Positions 50,933 through 60,940 are shown, numbered from the stretch's first letter. The stretch is DNA of 64,000 bases from JANQIO01 sp043513815 (GCA_043513815.1 CP121313.1:4216001-4280000), one strand, 5' to 3'. Notes: generated by a model not told the origin, from the sequence alone. Numbers and translations: made by a program.

Positions 50933-50999
50933 CTGTCATCCTCGCGCACCCTGTTATCCCCGCAAACCCTGTCATCTCCGCGAAAGCGGGGATCCAGAC
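50933..50999. repeat. Three 18-nt tandem units ending in a GNRA hairpin
   Basis: Units beginning CTGTCATC/CTGTTATC start at 50933, 50951 and 50969, exactly 18 nt apart. The last continues into ATCTCCGC-GAAA-GCGGGGAT (50973-50992), an 8-bp stem closed by a GAAA loop. The motif GTCATCCCCGCGAAAGCGGGGAT is close to dispersed palindromic repeats seen in many proteobacteria, including dRS3-like repeats of Neisseria. Confidence 0.65.
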
Positions 51000-51132
51000 T
51001 TGCCCGGAGAACTACACTCTCTGCGCGCTCACCGCTTTGACGTAAATACGCGCCACAGAGGCCTGGCTTTTACGCACCCACACCGCCGGCAAGTGGTCTC
51101 ATGCTGACAACGGGTAGCTTCGCCACGGGGCT

Positions 51133-52350
51133 CTAGTCAGATTGCTGGTAACGGTCGCTGATACCCAGCAGGTAGAGAATGCCATCGAGGCCGAGCGTGG
51201 AGATCGACTGCTCGGCGCTCTGCTTGACCAGGGGCTTGGCGCGGAAGGCGATGCCGAGCCCGGCAATACGCAGCATCGGCAGGTCATTGGCGCCATCCCC
51301 CACCGCAATCACCTGCTGTAAATCGATAGCCTCACGCTCGGCAATGTCCTGTAGCAGGGCAGCCTTGCGCGCGCCGTCGACTATCTCGCCACTAACTTCT
51401 CCCGTTACCTTGCCATCGACAATTTCCAGGGTGTTGGCATACACGTAGTCGATGCCCAGCATACGCTGCAGATATTGGCCGAAATACGTAAAGCCACCTG
51501 AGAGAATGGCCGTCTTGTAACCCAGCGAGCGCAGGGTGCTGACCAGGTGCTCCGCTCCCTCGGTGAGGGGTAGCGCGTTAGCGATATCCGCCAGCACCGA
51601 CTCATCCAGACCCTTGAGCAGGCCCACCCGGCGTCGAAAACTCTCGCTGAAATCGATCTCGCCGCGCATGGCCTGCTCGGTAATCGCTGCGACCTGTTCC
51701 CCAACCCCGGCGCGCTTGGCCAGCTCGTCGATCACTTCCGCCTCTATCAGCGTGGAGTCCATATCGAAGGCCACCAGCCGCCGGTTGCGGCGAAACATGT
51801 TGTCTTCCTGGAAGGCAATATCCACGTCCATGTCCGCGGCCAGCTCCAGCAGGTCAGAACGGAATGCGGCGGTGTCTTCCAGCTGACCGCGGACCGAAAA
51901 TTCAACGCAGGCCTTGCTCAGCCGCGGCAGTTCACCCAGGGGAACACGACCGGACAGCCGGTGTATATCATCGATATTCAGACCATAGCGCGACACCACG
52001 CCGGTGACTCGCGACAGCTGCAGCGCAGTGATCTTGCGGGCCAGCAGGCTGACGATGTAGCGGGCTCGGCCCTGGCCACCCCGCCAGTGGTCGTAGCTGT
52101 CTTCGTCGATGGCTGTGAAGCGGGCTTTCAGTTCCAGCGCCTGAATGCGGGCCTCAAGCTCCTTCAGCACCGGCGCCTGGTCGGCGGGCCCCGGGAGCTC
52201 CACCAGTACACCGAGGGCGAGGTGGTCGTGAATGACAGCCTGGCCGATATCGAGCACGTTGATGTCGTAGCCCGCCAGAATCTCTGTCACGGCAGCAGTA
52301 ACACCGGGCTTGTCATCACCCGAAATGTTAATCAACAATATCTCTTTCAC
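51133..52350 (-). CDS. serB: Phosphoserine phosphatase SerB
   Basis: 405-residue enzyme for the last step of serine synthesis. Two N-terminal ACT-like domains (about residues 1-170) precede a HAD phosphatase domain with the nucleophile Asp196 in VAFDMDSTLIE, the cap segment EAEVIDELAKRAGVGEQV and AVGDGANDLPML. It uses a GTG start. The long two-ACT form is usual in Pseudomonas relatives. It is divergent from the next membrane-protein gene. Confidence 0.95.
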   Translation of the reverse strand: MKEILLINISGDDKPGVTAAVTEILAGYDINVLDIGQAVIHDHLALGVLVELPGPADQAPVLKELEARIQALELKARFTAIDEDSYDHWRGGQGRARYIVSLLARKITALQLSRVTGVVSRYGLNIDDIHRLSGRVPLGELPRLSKACVEFSVRGQLEDTAAFRSDLLELAADMDVDIAFQEDNMFRRNRRLVAFDMDSTLIEAEVIDELAKRAGVGEQVAAITEQAMRGEIDFSESFRRRVGLLKGLDESVLADIANALPLTEGAEHLVSTLRSLGYKTAILSGGFTYFGQYLQRMLGIDYVYANTLEIVDGKVTGEVSGEIVDGARKAALLQDIAEREAIDLQQVIAVGDGANDLPMLRIAGLGIAFRAKPLVKQSAEQSISTLGLDGILYLLGISDRYQQSD

Positions 52351-52441
52351 GCCCGCCGCCTCGAAAAAGCGCCTATTCTACAGCGACCGACAATAGAGCG
52401 CAGGCTTCCGAAGCTGCTGCACCGACAATACAAGGACACAC

Positions 52442-53623
52442 ATGCACAGGATTTCCCAGCGACTGGCACTGCTCTGCGGGAGTCTCTGCCTGGCCCTGGC
52501 GCTGCTGCTGGTCCTGGTAGGCAACCTCTCCAGCCGCTACATACTGGAACAGCAGTCCAACTCACACCTGGCGTCAGTGGCCGAGCAACTTGCCGCGCAG
52601 GTAGCGCAGGTGGTGGACGGCGGCGACGGGGTGCGGCTGGAAGCCACCCTGCGCAGCCTGCGGGAGCGTCACGGTTTGCAGCAAATCACCGTGAACGACC
52701 TGGACCAGCGGCCGCTGGGACAGACCGGTAATGGCGTAATGGAGGACACCGTGTACGCCAGCGCAACCGTGACTATCGACGGCAATATCGCCGGCGAACT
52801 GATATTGGCTTCAGCGCCGGACCCGGCCCTCGAAGAGCAGCGCGGCATGTCCTTCGGCCTTTTGGTACTGGGCATACTGGGCAGCCTGTTTGCCGCAGCC
52901 CTGGCGGGACGCTGGGGTCAACAGTACGCCGCGCGCATCAACGCACTGCGGGCCGTCCTGGGAGACGCGGCACACACCGAGGATGAACTCGAATCACTGG
53001 AGCAGGCCGTGGCCGCGCTGCCGCTGGAGCTGCTGCGCCCACCACCGCAGACTGAGACCCGTGGGGATTATCAGGAATCCGGGTTGCTGTATGTCGGCCT
53101 CGCAAGCCTGGCACGCTATGTGGAAACCCTCGACGAGCAGTCACTGCTGGAATATACCGAGGCACAGCGAGAGATGATTGCGGCCGCCGCCGGGCTCTAT
53201 GGCGGCAAGCTTTCGGTGACCCGCGAATTCGGCATCCTGGTGAACTTTGCCGGCGAACATCCCGCGGGCAGTCCCGGCTTCCGGGCCGTGTCCTGCGGCT
53301 GGCTGCTGCACCGTGTGGCGCAGGATCTCGACCAGCGCCGGCGACTGAGCTACAGCGTCGGCCTGACCTGTGGCCTGGGCGAAGCCGGCGGTGACAGCCA
53401 GGATATCTACCCGGCGCTATACAACCAGCACATAATTGATGAGCTGGCTTCGCGCCAGCAACCCGACACACTGTTGCTGAACGAGGCGGTGCTTGCCGAT
53501 GCCGACGTCACCCACCGTTGTGTGCTGGACGGACAGCAGCTAGGCGGTTTCGAAGAACCCTACGGTGACCTGCTGGAGCGACAGCGCCTGCTGCTCGCGC
53601 AACAGCTTATCCGCGACACCTGA
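52442..53623 (+). CDS. Membrane protein with periplasmic sensor-like domain (AhpA-like)
   Basis: 393-residue protein with two transmembrane helices (about residues 8-30 and 132-154) flanking a periplasmic domain of about 100 residues. A cytoplasmic part of about 230 residues follows, without kinase, GGDEF or phosphatase motifs that I can see. Topology resembles a signal-transduction input module. The neighbourhood between serB and parC is the same as for an uncharacterised membrane protein in pseudomonads. AAGGA lies 7 nt before the ATG. Confidence 0.7.
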   Translation: MHRISQRLALLCGSLCLALALLLVLVGNLSSRYILEQQSNSHLASVAEQLAAQVAQVVDGGDGVRLEATLRSLRERHGLQQITVNDLDQRPLGQTGNGVMEDTVYASATVTIDGNIAGELILASAPDPALEEQRGMSFGLLVLGILGSLFAAALAGRWGQQYAARINALRAVLGDAAHTEDELESLEQAVAALPLELLRPPPQTETRGDYQESGLLYVGLASLARYVETLDEQSLLEYTEAQREMIAAAAGLYGGKLSVTREFGILVNFAGEHPAGSPGFRAVSCGWLLHRVAQDLDQRRRLSYSVGLTCGLGEAGGDSQDIYPALYNQHIIDELASRQQPDTLLLNEAVLADADVTHRCVLDGQQLGGFEEPYGDLLERQRLLLAQQLIRDT

Positions 53624-53632
53624 CCCGCGCAC

Positions 53633-55891
53633 CTAAGCGTCGACCAGCACCTCCATGCGATCGACTTTCTGGTAGCCCCGGGGCAGCTTGTTGCCGCGGC
53701 GACCGCGCTCGCCCCGATAGTGCTCGAGCTCAGAGAAATTCATCGCCTTGTGCTGCTTGCCGGCGTAGACCACCAGCGCATCGTCCGCCGTCAGCACCTG
53801 CACCGCTACTACGAATTCCTCGCGGCTCTGCACCCGCGCGGGCGGGATGGATATCAGTTTATTGCCCTTGCCGCGGGCCAGCTGCGGCAGGTCTTCGAGC
53901 GGAAAAATCAGCAGCCGCCCCTCGTTGCTGACGGCCGCCACGAATGCCGATTCCACAGCGTCCACCCGGGCTGGATTGAGCACCTGGGCGCCCTTGGGCA
54001 GCGACAGTACGGATTTGCCTGCGCGATTCTTGGTCTGCATGTCTTCGAGCTTGCCGACAAACCCGTACCCCGCATCCGAGGCCAACAGGTATAACTGACC
54101 CGGCTCTCCCGCCATGATCCCCTCAAAGGTCGCCCCGGAAGGCGGGTTGATGCGGCCCGTCACCGGTTCGCCCTGGCCCCTGGCCGAGGGCAGGTTGTGG
54201 GACGGCACAGTGTAGGCGCGCCCGGTGGAATCCAGAATTACCGTGGGCTGATTGGTGCGACAGGCCACCGACATTTTGTAACTGTCGCCTGACTTGTAGC
54301 TGAGAGACTCCGGGTCGAGCTCATGACCCTTGGCCGCGCGAATCCAGCCCTTATCAGACATCACCACGGTGATCGGGTCGTTGGTCATCAACTCCAGCTC
54401 GCTGAAAGCACGCGCCTCTTCGCGCTGAGCCAGCATCGAGCGCCGATCGTCACCGAACTTCTCGGCGGTAGCGCTCAGCTCTTTCTTGATCAAGGTCTTA
54501 AGTCGCGCCTCGGAGCCCAGCACTTTCTGCAGCCCGTCGCGTTCGTCGCTCAGCTCATCCTGCTCGCCGCGGATCTTCACTTCCTCGAGCTTGGCGAGGT
54601 GCCGCAGCTTCAGCTCCAGGATAGCCTCTGCCTGATCGTCGGACAGCTCGAAACGCTTCATCAGCACCGGTTTGGGCTTGTCCTCAGTACGGATGATGTG
54701 GATGACCTCGTCGATATTGAGGAAGGCCGCCAGGTAACCCTCAAGGATATGCAGCCGCTTGAGTACCTTGTCCAGGCGGTACTCCAGGCGGCGGCGCACG
54801 GTCTCGGTGCGGAACCTGAGCCATTCCTTGAGCATGGGCACCAGGCCTTTGACCCCGGGGCGACCGTCAATGCCGATCACATTCAGGTTGACCCGGTAGC
54901 TGCGCTCCAGGTCGGTAGTGGCAAACAGGTGGCTCATCAGGGCCTCACGATCCACCCGGTTTGAGCGCGGCACAATCACCAGGCGAGTCGGGTTTTCGTG
55001 ATCGGATTCATCGCGCAAGTCGGCGACCATGGGTAGCTTCTTGGCCTGCATCTGCTGGGCGATCTGCTCCAGCACCCGGGAACCAGAGGCCTGGTAAGGC
55101 AGCGCGTTAACAACGATCTCGCCGGACTCCGCCTCCCAGGTGGCGCGCATGCGCAGGGCACCCCGGCCGGTTTCGTACATGGCGAGAATATCCTCGCGGG
55201 GCGTAATGATCTCTGCCTCGGTCGGGAAATCCGGCGCCTGCACCAGTTCGCACAGCTCGGTCACCGTGGACTTGGGTTTCTCCAGCAGCAGGATGGTGGC
55301 GGCCACCACCTCGCGGAGGTTGTGCGGTGGAATGTCAGTAGCCATGCCCACGGCGATACCTGTGGTGCCGTTGAGCAACACATTGGGAACCTGGGCCGGC
55401 AGCACGGCGGGCTCATTCAGGGTGCCATCAAAGTTGGGGACCCAATCCACGGTGCCCTGGGCCAGTTCATCGAGCAACACCTCGGCGTAGGCCGCCAGGC
55501 GCGATTCCGTATAGCGCATGGCCGCGAAGGACTTGGGGTCATCCGGCGCGCCCCAGTTACCCTGCCCATCGACCAACGGGTAGCGGTAGCTGAAAGACTG
55601 CGCCATCAACACCATCGCCTCGTAGGCGGCGCTGTCGCCATGGGGGTGGAATTTACCGATTACATCGCCCACCGTACGGGCGGATTTCTTGTACTTGGCA
55701 CCGGACTTCAGGCCCAACTCGCTCATCGCGTAAACGATGCGGCGCTGTACCGGCTTGAGGCCGTCGCCGAGGTGAGGCAATGCGCGGTCGAGAATGACGT
55801 ACATGGAGTAATCCAGGTAGGCCTTCTCGGCATAGGTCTTGAGCGATACCTGTTCGGTACCGTCCTCATCAATGATTACGTTGTCAGACAT
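53633..55891 (-). CDS. parC: DNA topoisomerase IV subunit A
   Basis: 752-residue type IIA topoisomerase subunit that decatenates daughter chromosomes with ParE. The catalytic tyrosine is Tyr127 (AAMRYTESRL). The quinolone-determining region reads HPHGDSAAYEAM with Ser87 and Glu91, equivalent to the sensitive Ser80/Glu84 of E. coli. The C-terminal beta-pinwheel covers about residues 490-745. Length is ParC-like and shorter than GyrA. It converges on the membrane-protein gene upstream of it. Confidence 0.96.
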   Translation of the reverse strand: MSDNVIIDEDGTEQVSLKTYAEKAYLDYSMYVILDRALPHLGDGLKPVQRRIVYAMSELGLKSGAKYKKSARTVGDVIGKFHPHGDSAAYEAMVLMAQSFSYRYPLVDGQGNWGAPDDPKSFAAMRYTESRLAAYAEVLLDELAQGTVDWVPNFDGTLNEPAVLPAQVPNVLLNGTTGIAVGMATDIPPHNLREVVAATILLLEKPKSTVTELCELVQAPDFPTEAEIITPREDILAMYETGRGALRMRATWEAESGEIVVNALPYQASGSRVLEQIAQQMQAKKLPMVADLRDESDHENPTRLVIVPRSNRVDREALMSHLFATTDLERSYRVNLNVIGIDGRPGVKGLVPMLKEWLRFRTETVRRRLEYRLDKVLKRLHILEGYLAAFLNIDEVIHIIRTEDKPKPVLMKRFELSDDQAEAILELKLRHLAKLEEVKIRGEQDELSDERDGLQKVLGSEARLKTLIKKELSATAEKFGDDRRSMLAQREEARAFSELELMTNDPITVVMSDKGWIRAAKGHELDPESLSYKSGDSYKMSVACRTNQPTVILDSTGRAYTVPSHNLPSARGQGEPVTGRINPPSGATFEGIMAGEPGQLYLLASDAGYGFVGKLEDMQTKNRAGKSVLSLPKGAQVLNPARVDAVESAFVAAVSNEGRLLIFPLEDLPQLARGKGNKLISIPPARVQSREEFVVAVQVLTADDALVVYAGKQHKAMNFSELEHYRGERGRRGNKLPRGYQKVDRMEVLVDA

Positions 55892-56022
55892 TTAACGACT
55901 CGATTGTTTTGGATGTCGCGCTCAAAGCGCGCGACTCGGGAGCCCGGGGGGTTCGGGCTCCGCTGGTTCAGGATGTTCGGGTTGCCGGTTTTCAATAATC
56001 GGGAATGCCGAGCTGCAGGGAG

Positions 56023-56832
56023 CTAGTTGACGTAACTGCCCCGCAGCCCCACCAGCTGCTCGTTCAGATTGACGATGGAATTGGCCATGTCGATCAACAG
56101 CGTATGAATCGTCGTGGGGTTACTCTTGATCAGGTCAGCGAACTGATCCTTGGGAACCTTCACCACCGAGCAACGGGTCTTTGCCATCACCGTGGCGGTA
56201 CGGTCGGCGTTAGTCAGCACAGCCATGGCCCCGAAAATCTCGCCCTCTTCGATACCGCCAACGGTGACACCGTCCACTACCACTTCGGCAGAGCCCTCGG
56301 TGAGGTTGAATACGTAGTCAGCGCGGTCACCCTGGCGAATGATCACATCTCCCGGGTTGTAGATTTCGAAGCCCGGCGTGGCGTGGGTGTCGTCCTCGGT
56401 CAGCGATGCGGTGAGTCGCAGCTGCATGCCCGACTGGGTGATCATCAGGCGCGTCCACAGCTTGCTGGCCGCGGGATCGGCTATGATCCGGCGCATGAAC
56501 TCCACGCCCGGGAATCCGGCCAGCGTGGCCCCGTTCTCGCTGGCGTAGCTGACCGACACATCGTGATCGGCACCGCCTGCAACGTCGGGCAGCAGCAAGT
56601 CGCCATCGTCGAGCAGGTACACGGTACGATCCCGGTACCGGGCGCTCAGCGAGCCACTTTCCACATAATAGATCTTGTCCGCTTCCAGGCCACGCAGCAA
56701 CGCGTTGTCGGTGGCCTCGATTTCCAGCGGAATAGAGGGAATATCAACAGTTTCCAGCAGCGCCTTGACCAGCTTCTTGCTCTGCTGGTTAAGAACGAAA
56801 AAATCCTGGGCAAGCTCAGCGTTCGCTAACAT
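56023..56832 (-). CDS. Cyclic-nucleotide-binding-domain protein without DNA-binding domain
   Basis: 269-residue soluble protein with a degenerate N-terminal and a clearer C-terminal CRP-like beta-roll (about residues 155-260: YNPGDVIIRQGDRADYVFNL and GGIEEGEIFGAMAVLTNADR). The phosphate-binding cassette is only partly conserved (GEIFGAMAVL, then TNADRTATV), so nucleotide binding is uncertain. There is no helix-turn-helix, hence it is not a CRP/FNR regulator. ATG 56832 has AAGGAA 9 nt upstream. Lies downstream of parC on the same strand order. Confidence 0.8.
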   Translation of the reverse strand: MLANAELAQDFFVLNQQSKKLVKALLETVDIPSIPLEIEATDNALLRGLEADKIYYVESGSLSARYRDRTVYLLDDGDLLLPDVAGGADHDVSVSYASENGATLAGFPGVEFMRRIIADPAASKLWTRLMITQSGMQLRLTASLTEDDTHATPGFEIYNPGDVIIRQGDRADYVFNLTEGSAEVVVDGVTVGGIEEGEIFGAMAVLTNADRTATVMAKTRCSVVKVPKDQFADLIKSNPTTIHTLLIDMANSIVNLNEQLVGLRGSYVN

Positions 56833-56999
56833 CAGGCCATGTTCCTTGCTTGGTCTGTTGGCGGCTTCAATCCATTGAATCGCCGGCAATCCGGCAATGC
56901 AACCCATCGCGGCTTTTCTTGTGGTTTTGAGGCCGCCACCGCAGTTACAGCGCGTATAGTAGCACTATTCAGGCAGCGGAAAATGCGAAATTGCGCACA

Positions 57000-57446
57000 G
57001 TGCAGACCACCTGGCAAAGCGCCAGTTTTGAAGAACTTGACGGCGCCCGGCTCTACGAAATACTGCGCCTGCGACAGCAGGTATTCGTGATAGAGCAGGC
57101 GTGCCTGTACCAGGACCTCGACAATCTCGACCAGCAGGCGATACATCTCTGTGCCTGGCAGGGCGACCAGCTACTGGCCTACCTGCGCGCCCTGCCGCCG
57201 GGTGCCAGCTATCCACAATCCTCGTTGGGCCGCATTGTGGTCAGCCCTGCGGCCCGGGGCCGAGACCTCGGCCGGCAGGTTGTGCAGCGCGGTATTGCAC
57301 TCAATCTGGAGACCTGGCCGGGCGCCGGCATCAGCATCGGCGCCCAGGCGCACCTGGAGCCGTTCTACCAGTCACTAGGCTTTGAAACCGTTTCCGACGT
57401 CTACGACGAAGACGGCATTCCCCACATAACAATGCTCCACAAATAA
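57000..57446 (+). CDS. GNAT acetyltransferase, ElaA family
   Basis: 148-residue N-acetyltransferase. The ElaA-type signature is visible: LRQQVFVIEQACLYQDLDNLD near residues 27-47 (core VFVIEQACLYQDLD), GRIVVSPAARGRDLGRQV as the acetyl-CoA pyrophosphate loop, and FYQSLGFETVSDVYDEDGIP at the end. GTG 57000 is chosen by comparison with E. coli ElaA, which starts three residues before the conserved Trp. Substrate unknown. Confidence 0.87.
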   Translation: MQTTWQSASFEELDGARLYEILRLRQQVFVIEQACLYQDLDNLDQQAIHLCAWQGDQLLAYLRALPPGASYPQSSLGRIVVSPAARGRDLGRQVVQRGIALNLETWPGAGISIGAQAHLEPFYQSLGFETVSDVYDEDGIPHITMLHK

Positions 57447-57601
57447 CGGCGGCAGATTTGCATGCAGAGCGGCATGTGACGGCTGCCCCCTGGAGTCGCT
57501 GTGGAAAGCATCAAGCAAGGGGCCAAAAGCTATTTGCCCAGGAAGGCTTGCCGCGACAGTAGCCGCCGGCAAAAAGGGTTCGGGCGCATTTGTATGTACT
57601 G

Positions 57602-58054
57602 TCAGCCGGCCGCCGGATCAGTCTCCAGCAGGAAGGTCACCGGGCCGTCATTGACCAGGCTGACCTGCATATCGGCACCGAACTGCCCGCTCGCCACGTC
57701 CGGGTGGGCACTCTCCAGATAGGCGAGCAGCTCCGCAAACAGCGCCTCTGCCTGCACAGGCGGCAGCGCGGAGGAGAAGCTCGGGCGCAGTCCCTTGCGC
57801 GTCTCCGCCGAGAGCGTGAACTGGGACACCAGCAGCACCCCGCCGCCGACATCGACCACACTACGATTCATACGCCCACTGTCGTCACTGAAAACCCGAT
57901 AGGCCAACAGCTTGTCCAACAGTTTGCGACCGTTTTCAAGACTGTCTCCACGGTCGAGGCCCAGCAAAACCAGCAGACCGCTGCCGATCTCGCCAACGCA
58001 CTGCTCACCCACGTCCACCCGGGCGGAGCGGACTCGCTGCAGCAGGGCTTTCAC
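57602..58054 (-). CDS. dtd: D-aminoacyl-tRNA deacylase
   Basis: 150-residue enzyme that hydrolyses D-amino acids from mischarged tRNA. The two family motifs are present: SQFTL (about residues 78-82) and the Gly-Pro region NDGPVTF (about 135-141). The usual form of the second motif is NxGPVT, which fits. A GTG start overlaps the pip stop by 4 nt (GTGA), so the two are cotranscribed. Confidence 0.95.
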   Translation of the reverse strand: MKALLQRVRSARVDVGEQCVGEIGSGLLVLLGLDRGDSLENGRKLLDKLLAYRVFSDDSGRMNRSVVDVGGGVLLVSQFTLSAETRKGLRPSFSSALPPVQAEALFAELLAYLESAHPDVASGQFGADMQVSLVNDGPVTFLLETDPAAG

Positions 58055-59019
58055 GCCGGTTCAGGCTGGGGGCGAAAGCGTTGCGCCATACGGCGGGTGG
58101 CGCGCACCAGGGCATCGGTGATACCCGGCTCCGAGGCGACGTGGCCGGCATCGCGAATAATGTGCAGCTCCGATTCGGGCCAGGCCTGGTGCAGGGCGAA
58201 TGCGTTGTCCAGCGGGCAAACAGCGTCGTAGCGGCCGTGCACAATCACCCCCGGAATACCTGCCAGCAAGCCAATATCTTCAATGATCTGGTTCTCGCGG
58301 ATGAAACAGTCATTGACGAAATAGTGGGCCTCGATGCGCGCCAGCGCCAGCGCCACGTGAGGGTCAACCAGGTGTTCATAGACCTCCAGATTGGGCCTGA
58401 GCGTGGCACAGTGGGCTTCCCAGCCAGACCAGGCCTTGGCAGCGGCCATGCGCGCCAGCTCGTTGTCGCCGGTCAAAAGTTCGTAGTAGGCAGAGACCAG
58501 ACGATGGCGCTGCGCGGCAGGTATGGGCCGCAGGTAATCTTCCCAGTAGTCGGGGAACAGGCGACTGGCCCCTTCCTGGTACAACCAGTGAATATCACGA
58601 GCCCGGGCCAGGAAAATGCCGCGCAGAATCATGCCGATTACACGCTCTGTGTGCTGCTGCGCGTACAGCAGTGACAAGGTAGAACCCCAGGAGCCGCCAA
58701 ACAGCAGCCAGCGATCCACCCCCAGATGTTCGCGGATGCTCTCCATGTCACCCACCAGGGCATCACTGGTGTTTTCATCAAGACCCGCGTGTGGGGTGGA
58801 GCGACCCGCACCGCGCTGGTCGAAAAGAATGATGCGATAGGCCTCAGGGTCGAAGAAGCAACGGTTTTTGGGGTCACAGCCCGCACCGGGGCCACCGTGC
58901 ACAAACAGCACCGGCAGACCCTCCGGGTCGCCGCTCTCTTCGACGTAAAGTGTGTGACCGCCACTGACCTGGAGCTGGTGGGTGGCGTAGGGTTTTATTT
59001 CCGGATATAGCTGCAGCAT
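58051..59019 (-). CDS. pip: Proline iminopeptidase
   Basis: 322-residue alpha/beta-hydrolase that removes N-terminal proline. The oxyanion region is HGGPGAGC (about residues 41-48), the nucleophile elbow is GGSWGST with Ser110, and the catalytic Asp and His lie in HGRYDAVCP and RDAGHVASEPG. Length is typical of the S33 family. Upstream of dtd in the same transcript. Confidence 0.94.
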   Translation of the reverse strand: MLQLYPEIKPYATHQLQVSGGHTLYVEESGDPEGLPVLFVHGGPGAGCDPKNRCFFDPEAYRIILFDQRGAGRSTPHAGLDENTSDALVGDMESIREHLGVDRWLLFGGSWGSTLSLLYAQQHTERVIGMILRGIFLARARDIHWLYQEGASRLFPDYWEDYLRPIPAAQRHRLVSAYYELLTGDNELARMAAAKAWSGWEAHCATLRPNLEVYEHLVDPHVALALARIEAHYFVNDCFIRENQIIEDIGLLAGIPGVIVHGRYDAVCPLDNAFALHQAWPESELHIIRDAGHVASEPGITDALVRATRRMAQRFRPQPEPA

Positions 59020-59106
59020 GCCAACATTATAGACAGGGCCGCAGCACCTGACGCCCTGAGCGTAAAATCAGTTGCGGGTTGCCCGCCCATTCTCACCGAT
59101 ATCAGG

Positions 59107-59123
59107 GATTCTCGGCGAGAATC
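59107..59123 (-). terminator. Hairpin just after typA
   Basis: GATTCTC and GAGAATC form a perfect 7-bp stem with a GCC loop (minus strand), starting 5 nt past the typA stop. No T-tract follows, so its role as a terminator is only suggested by position. Confidence 0.4.
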
Positions 59124-59128
59124 GGCGG

Positions 59129-60940
59129 CTAGATACGGCCCGCGCGGCGGCGCTCGTGTTCCTTGAGCAGCTTCTTGCGGATGCGAATACTCTCGGGAGT
59201 CACCTCCACCAGCTCATCGTCCTCGATGAATTCCAGTGCCTGCTCGAGGCTGTGGCGTACCGGCGGAGTCATCACCAGGTTCTCATCAGTGCCCGCAGCG
59301 CGGATATTCGTCAACTGCTTGGCCTTGGTGGGGTTTACCGTCAGGTCATTGCCGCGGCTATGGAGGCCGATCACCTGGCCCTCATAGACATCCACGTTGG
59401 GGTCAATAAACAGTCGGCCGCGATCCTGCAGGTTGAACAGCGAATAGGCCAGCGTCTTGCCAGCCACCAGCGACACCAGCACACCGTTGGTGCGGTTGAT
59501 AGCTTCGGCGTCCTTGACAGGGCCGTAGTGGTCGAACACGTGGGTCAGTATGCCGCTGCCGGAGGTGAGCGTCAGGAACAGGGAGCGGAAACCGATCAGG
59601 CCGCGGGCCGGCACAATGAACTCCAGCCTTACCCGCCCCTGGCCGTCGGGCACCATATTATTGAGCTCGGCGCGACGGCGGCCCAGCTCTTCCATCACGG
59701 CGCCCTGGTGGGCGTCTTCACAATCAACCATTAGCTGTTCGTAGGGTTCTTCCAGATGGCCGTCCACTTCACGCTGGATCACTTCGGCCCGGGACACGCC
59801 CAGCTCAAAGCCTTCCCTGCGCATTGTCTCGATCAGCACAGACAGGTGCAGTTCACCGCGCCCACTGACAATAAATTTGTCAGGGCTGTCACCCTGTCGC
59901 ACGCGCAGGGCCACGTTGTGGATCAGCTCCCGCTCCAGACGCTCCTTGATGTTGCGCGAGGTGACAAACTTGCCCTCTTTACCCGCGAAGGGAGAGTCAT
60001 TGACCTGGAATGTCATGCTCACAGTAGGCTCGTCGACAGTCAGCGCCGGCAGTGCTTCCACTGCGGCCGGGTCACAGAGGGTATCCGAAATCTGCAGCCC
60101 CTCGATGCCGGTGACACAGACGATATCGCCCGCCGCAGCCGACTCGGTCTCGACCCGCTCCAGGCCCATATAGCCCATGACCTGCAGGATTTTGCCGTTG
60201 CGGGTTTCGCCGTCACTGCTCACCACAGTGACCTGGGTGTTCGGCTTCAGTGAGCCGCGGGTCAACCGGCCCACGCCGATGACACCGACATAGCTTGAGT
60301 AATCGAGCGCCGAGACCTGCATTTGCAGCGGTCCGTCCAGGTCAACGCTGGGCGCCGGCACATGGGTGACCACGGCCTGAAAAAGCGCATCCATGTTAGT
60401 GCCCATGGCCTCGTGGTCCTCCCCTGAGATGCCTTCCAGGGCCGAGGTGTAGATGACCGGAAAGTCGAGTTGCTCTTCATTGGCACCGAGGCGGTCGAAC
60501 AGGTCGAATACCTGGTCCACTACCCAGTCGGGCCGTGCGCCAGGCCGGTCGACCTTGTTCACCACCACGATCGGGTTGAGGCCGCGGGCAAAGGCCTTCT
60601 GGGTCACGAAGCGGGTCTGTGGCATGGGACCGTCGACCGCATCCACCAGCAGCAGCACGCTGTCGACCATCGACAGCACCCGCTCAACCTCACCGCCGAA
60701 ATCGGCGTGGCCTGGCGTATCAACGATGTTGATGCGATACTCACCCCAACGAATAGCGGTGTTCTTGGCCAGAATGGTAATACCGCGCTCCCGCTCCTGG
60801 TCATTTGAGTCCATCACGCGCTCGGCGTCCTGGCTGCGACGGTCGAGGGTGCCCGACTGTTGCAGCAGACAGTCCACCAGGGTGGTCTTGCCATGGTCGA
60901 CGTGGGCGATGATGGCGATGTTGCGGAGATTCTCGATCAC
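59129..60940 (-). CDS. typA: GTP-binding translational GTPase TypA/BipA
   Basis: 603-residue ribosome-binding GTPase related to EF-G, important for stress and low-temperature growth. The G1 motif is AHVDHGKT (residues 12-19), with DTPGHADFGGEV (G3) and NKVDRPGA (G4). The BipA-specific C-terminal domain is present through KKLLKEHERRRAGR. A GTG start at 60940 has AGGTGA 9 nt upstream. Confidence 0.96.
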   Translation of the reverse strand: MIENLRNIAIIAHVDHGKTTLVDCLLQQSGTLDRRSQDAERVMDSNDQERERGITILAKNTAIRWGEYRINIVDTPGHADFGGEVERVLSMVDSVLLLVDAVDGPMPQTRFVTQKAFARGLNPIVVVNKVDRPGARPDWVVDQVFDLFDRLGANEEQLDFPVIYTSALEGISGEDHEAMGTNMDALFQAVVTHVPAPSVDLDGPLQMQVSALDYSSYVGVIGVGRLTRGSLKPNTQVTVVSSDGETRNGKILQVMGYMGLERVETESAAAGDIVCVTGIEGLQISDTLCDPAAVEALPALTVDEPTVSMTFQVNDSPFAGKEGKFVTSRNIKERLERELIHNVALRVRQGDSPDKFIVSGRGELHLSVLIETMRREGFELGVSRAEVIQREVDGHLEEPYEQLMVDCEDAHQGAVMEELGRRRAELNNMVPDGQGRVRLEFIVPARGLIGFRSLFLTLTSGSGILTHVFDHYGPVKDAEAINRTNGVLVSLVAGKTLAYSLFNLQDRGRLFIDPNVDVYEGQVIGLHSRGNDLTVNPTKAKQLTNIRAAGTDENLVMTPPVRHSLEQALEFIEDDELVEVTPESIRIRKKLLKEHERRRAGRI

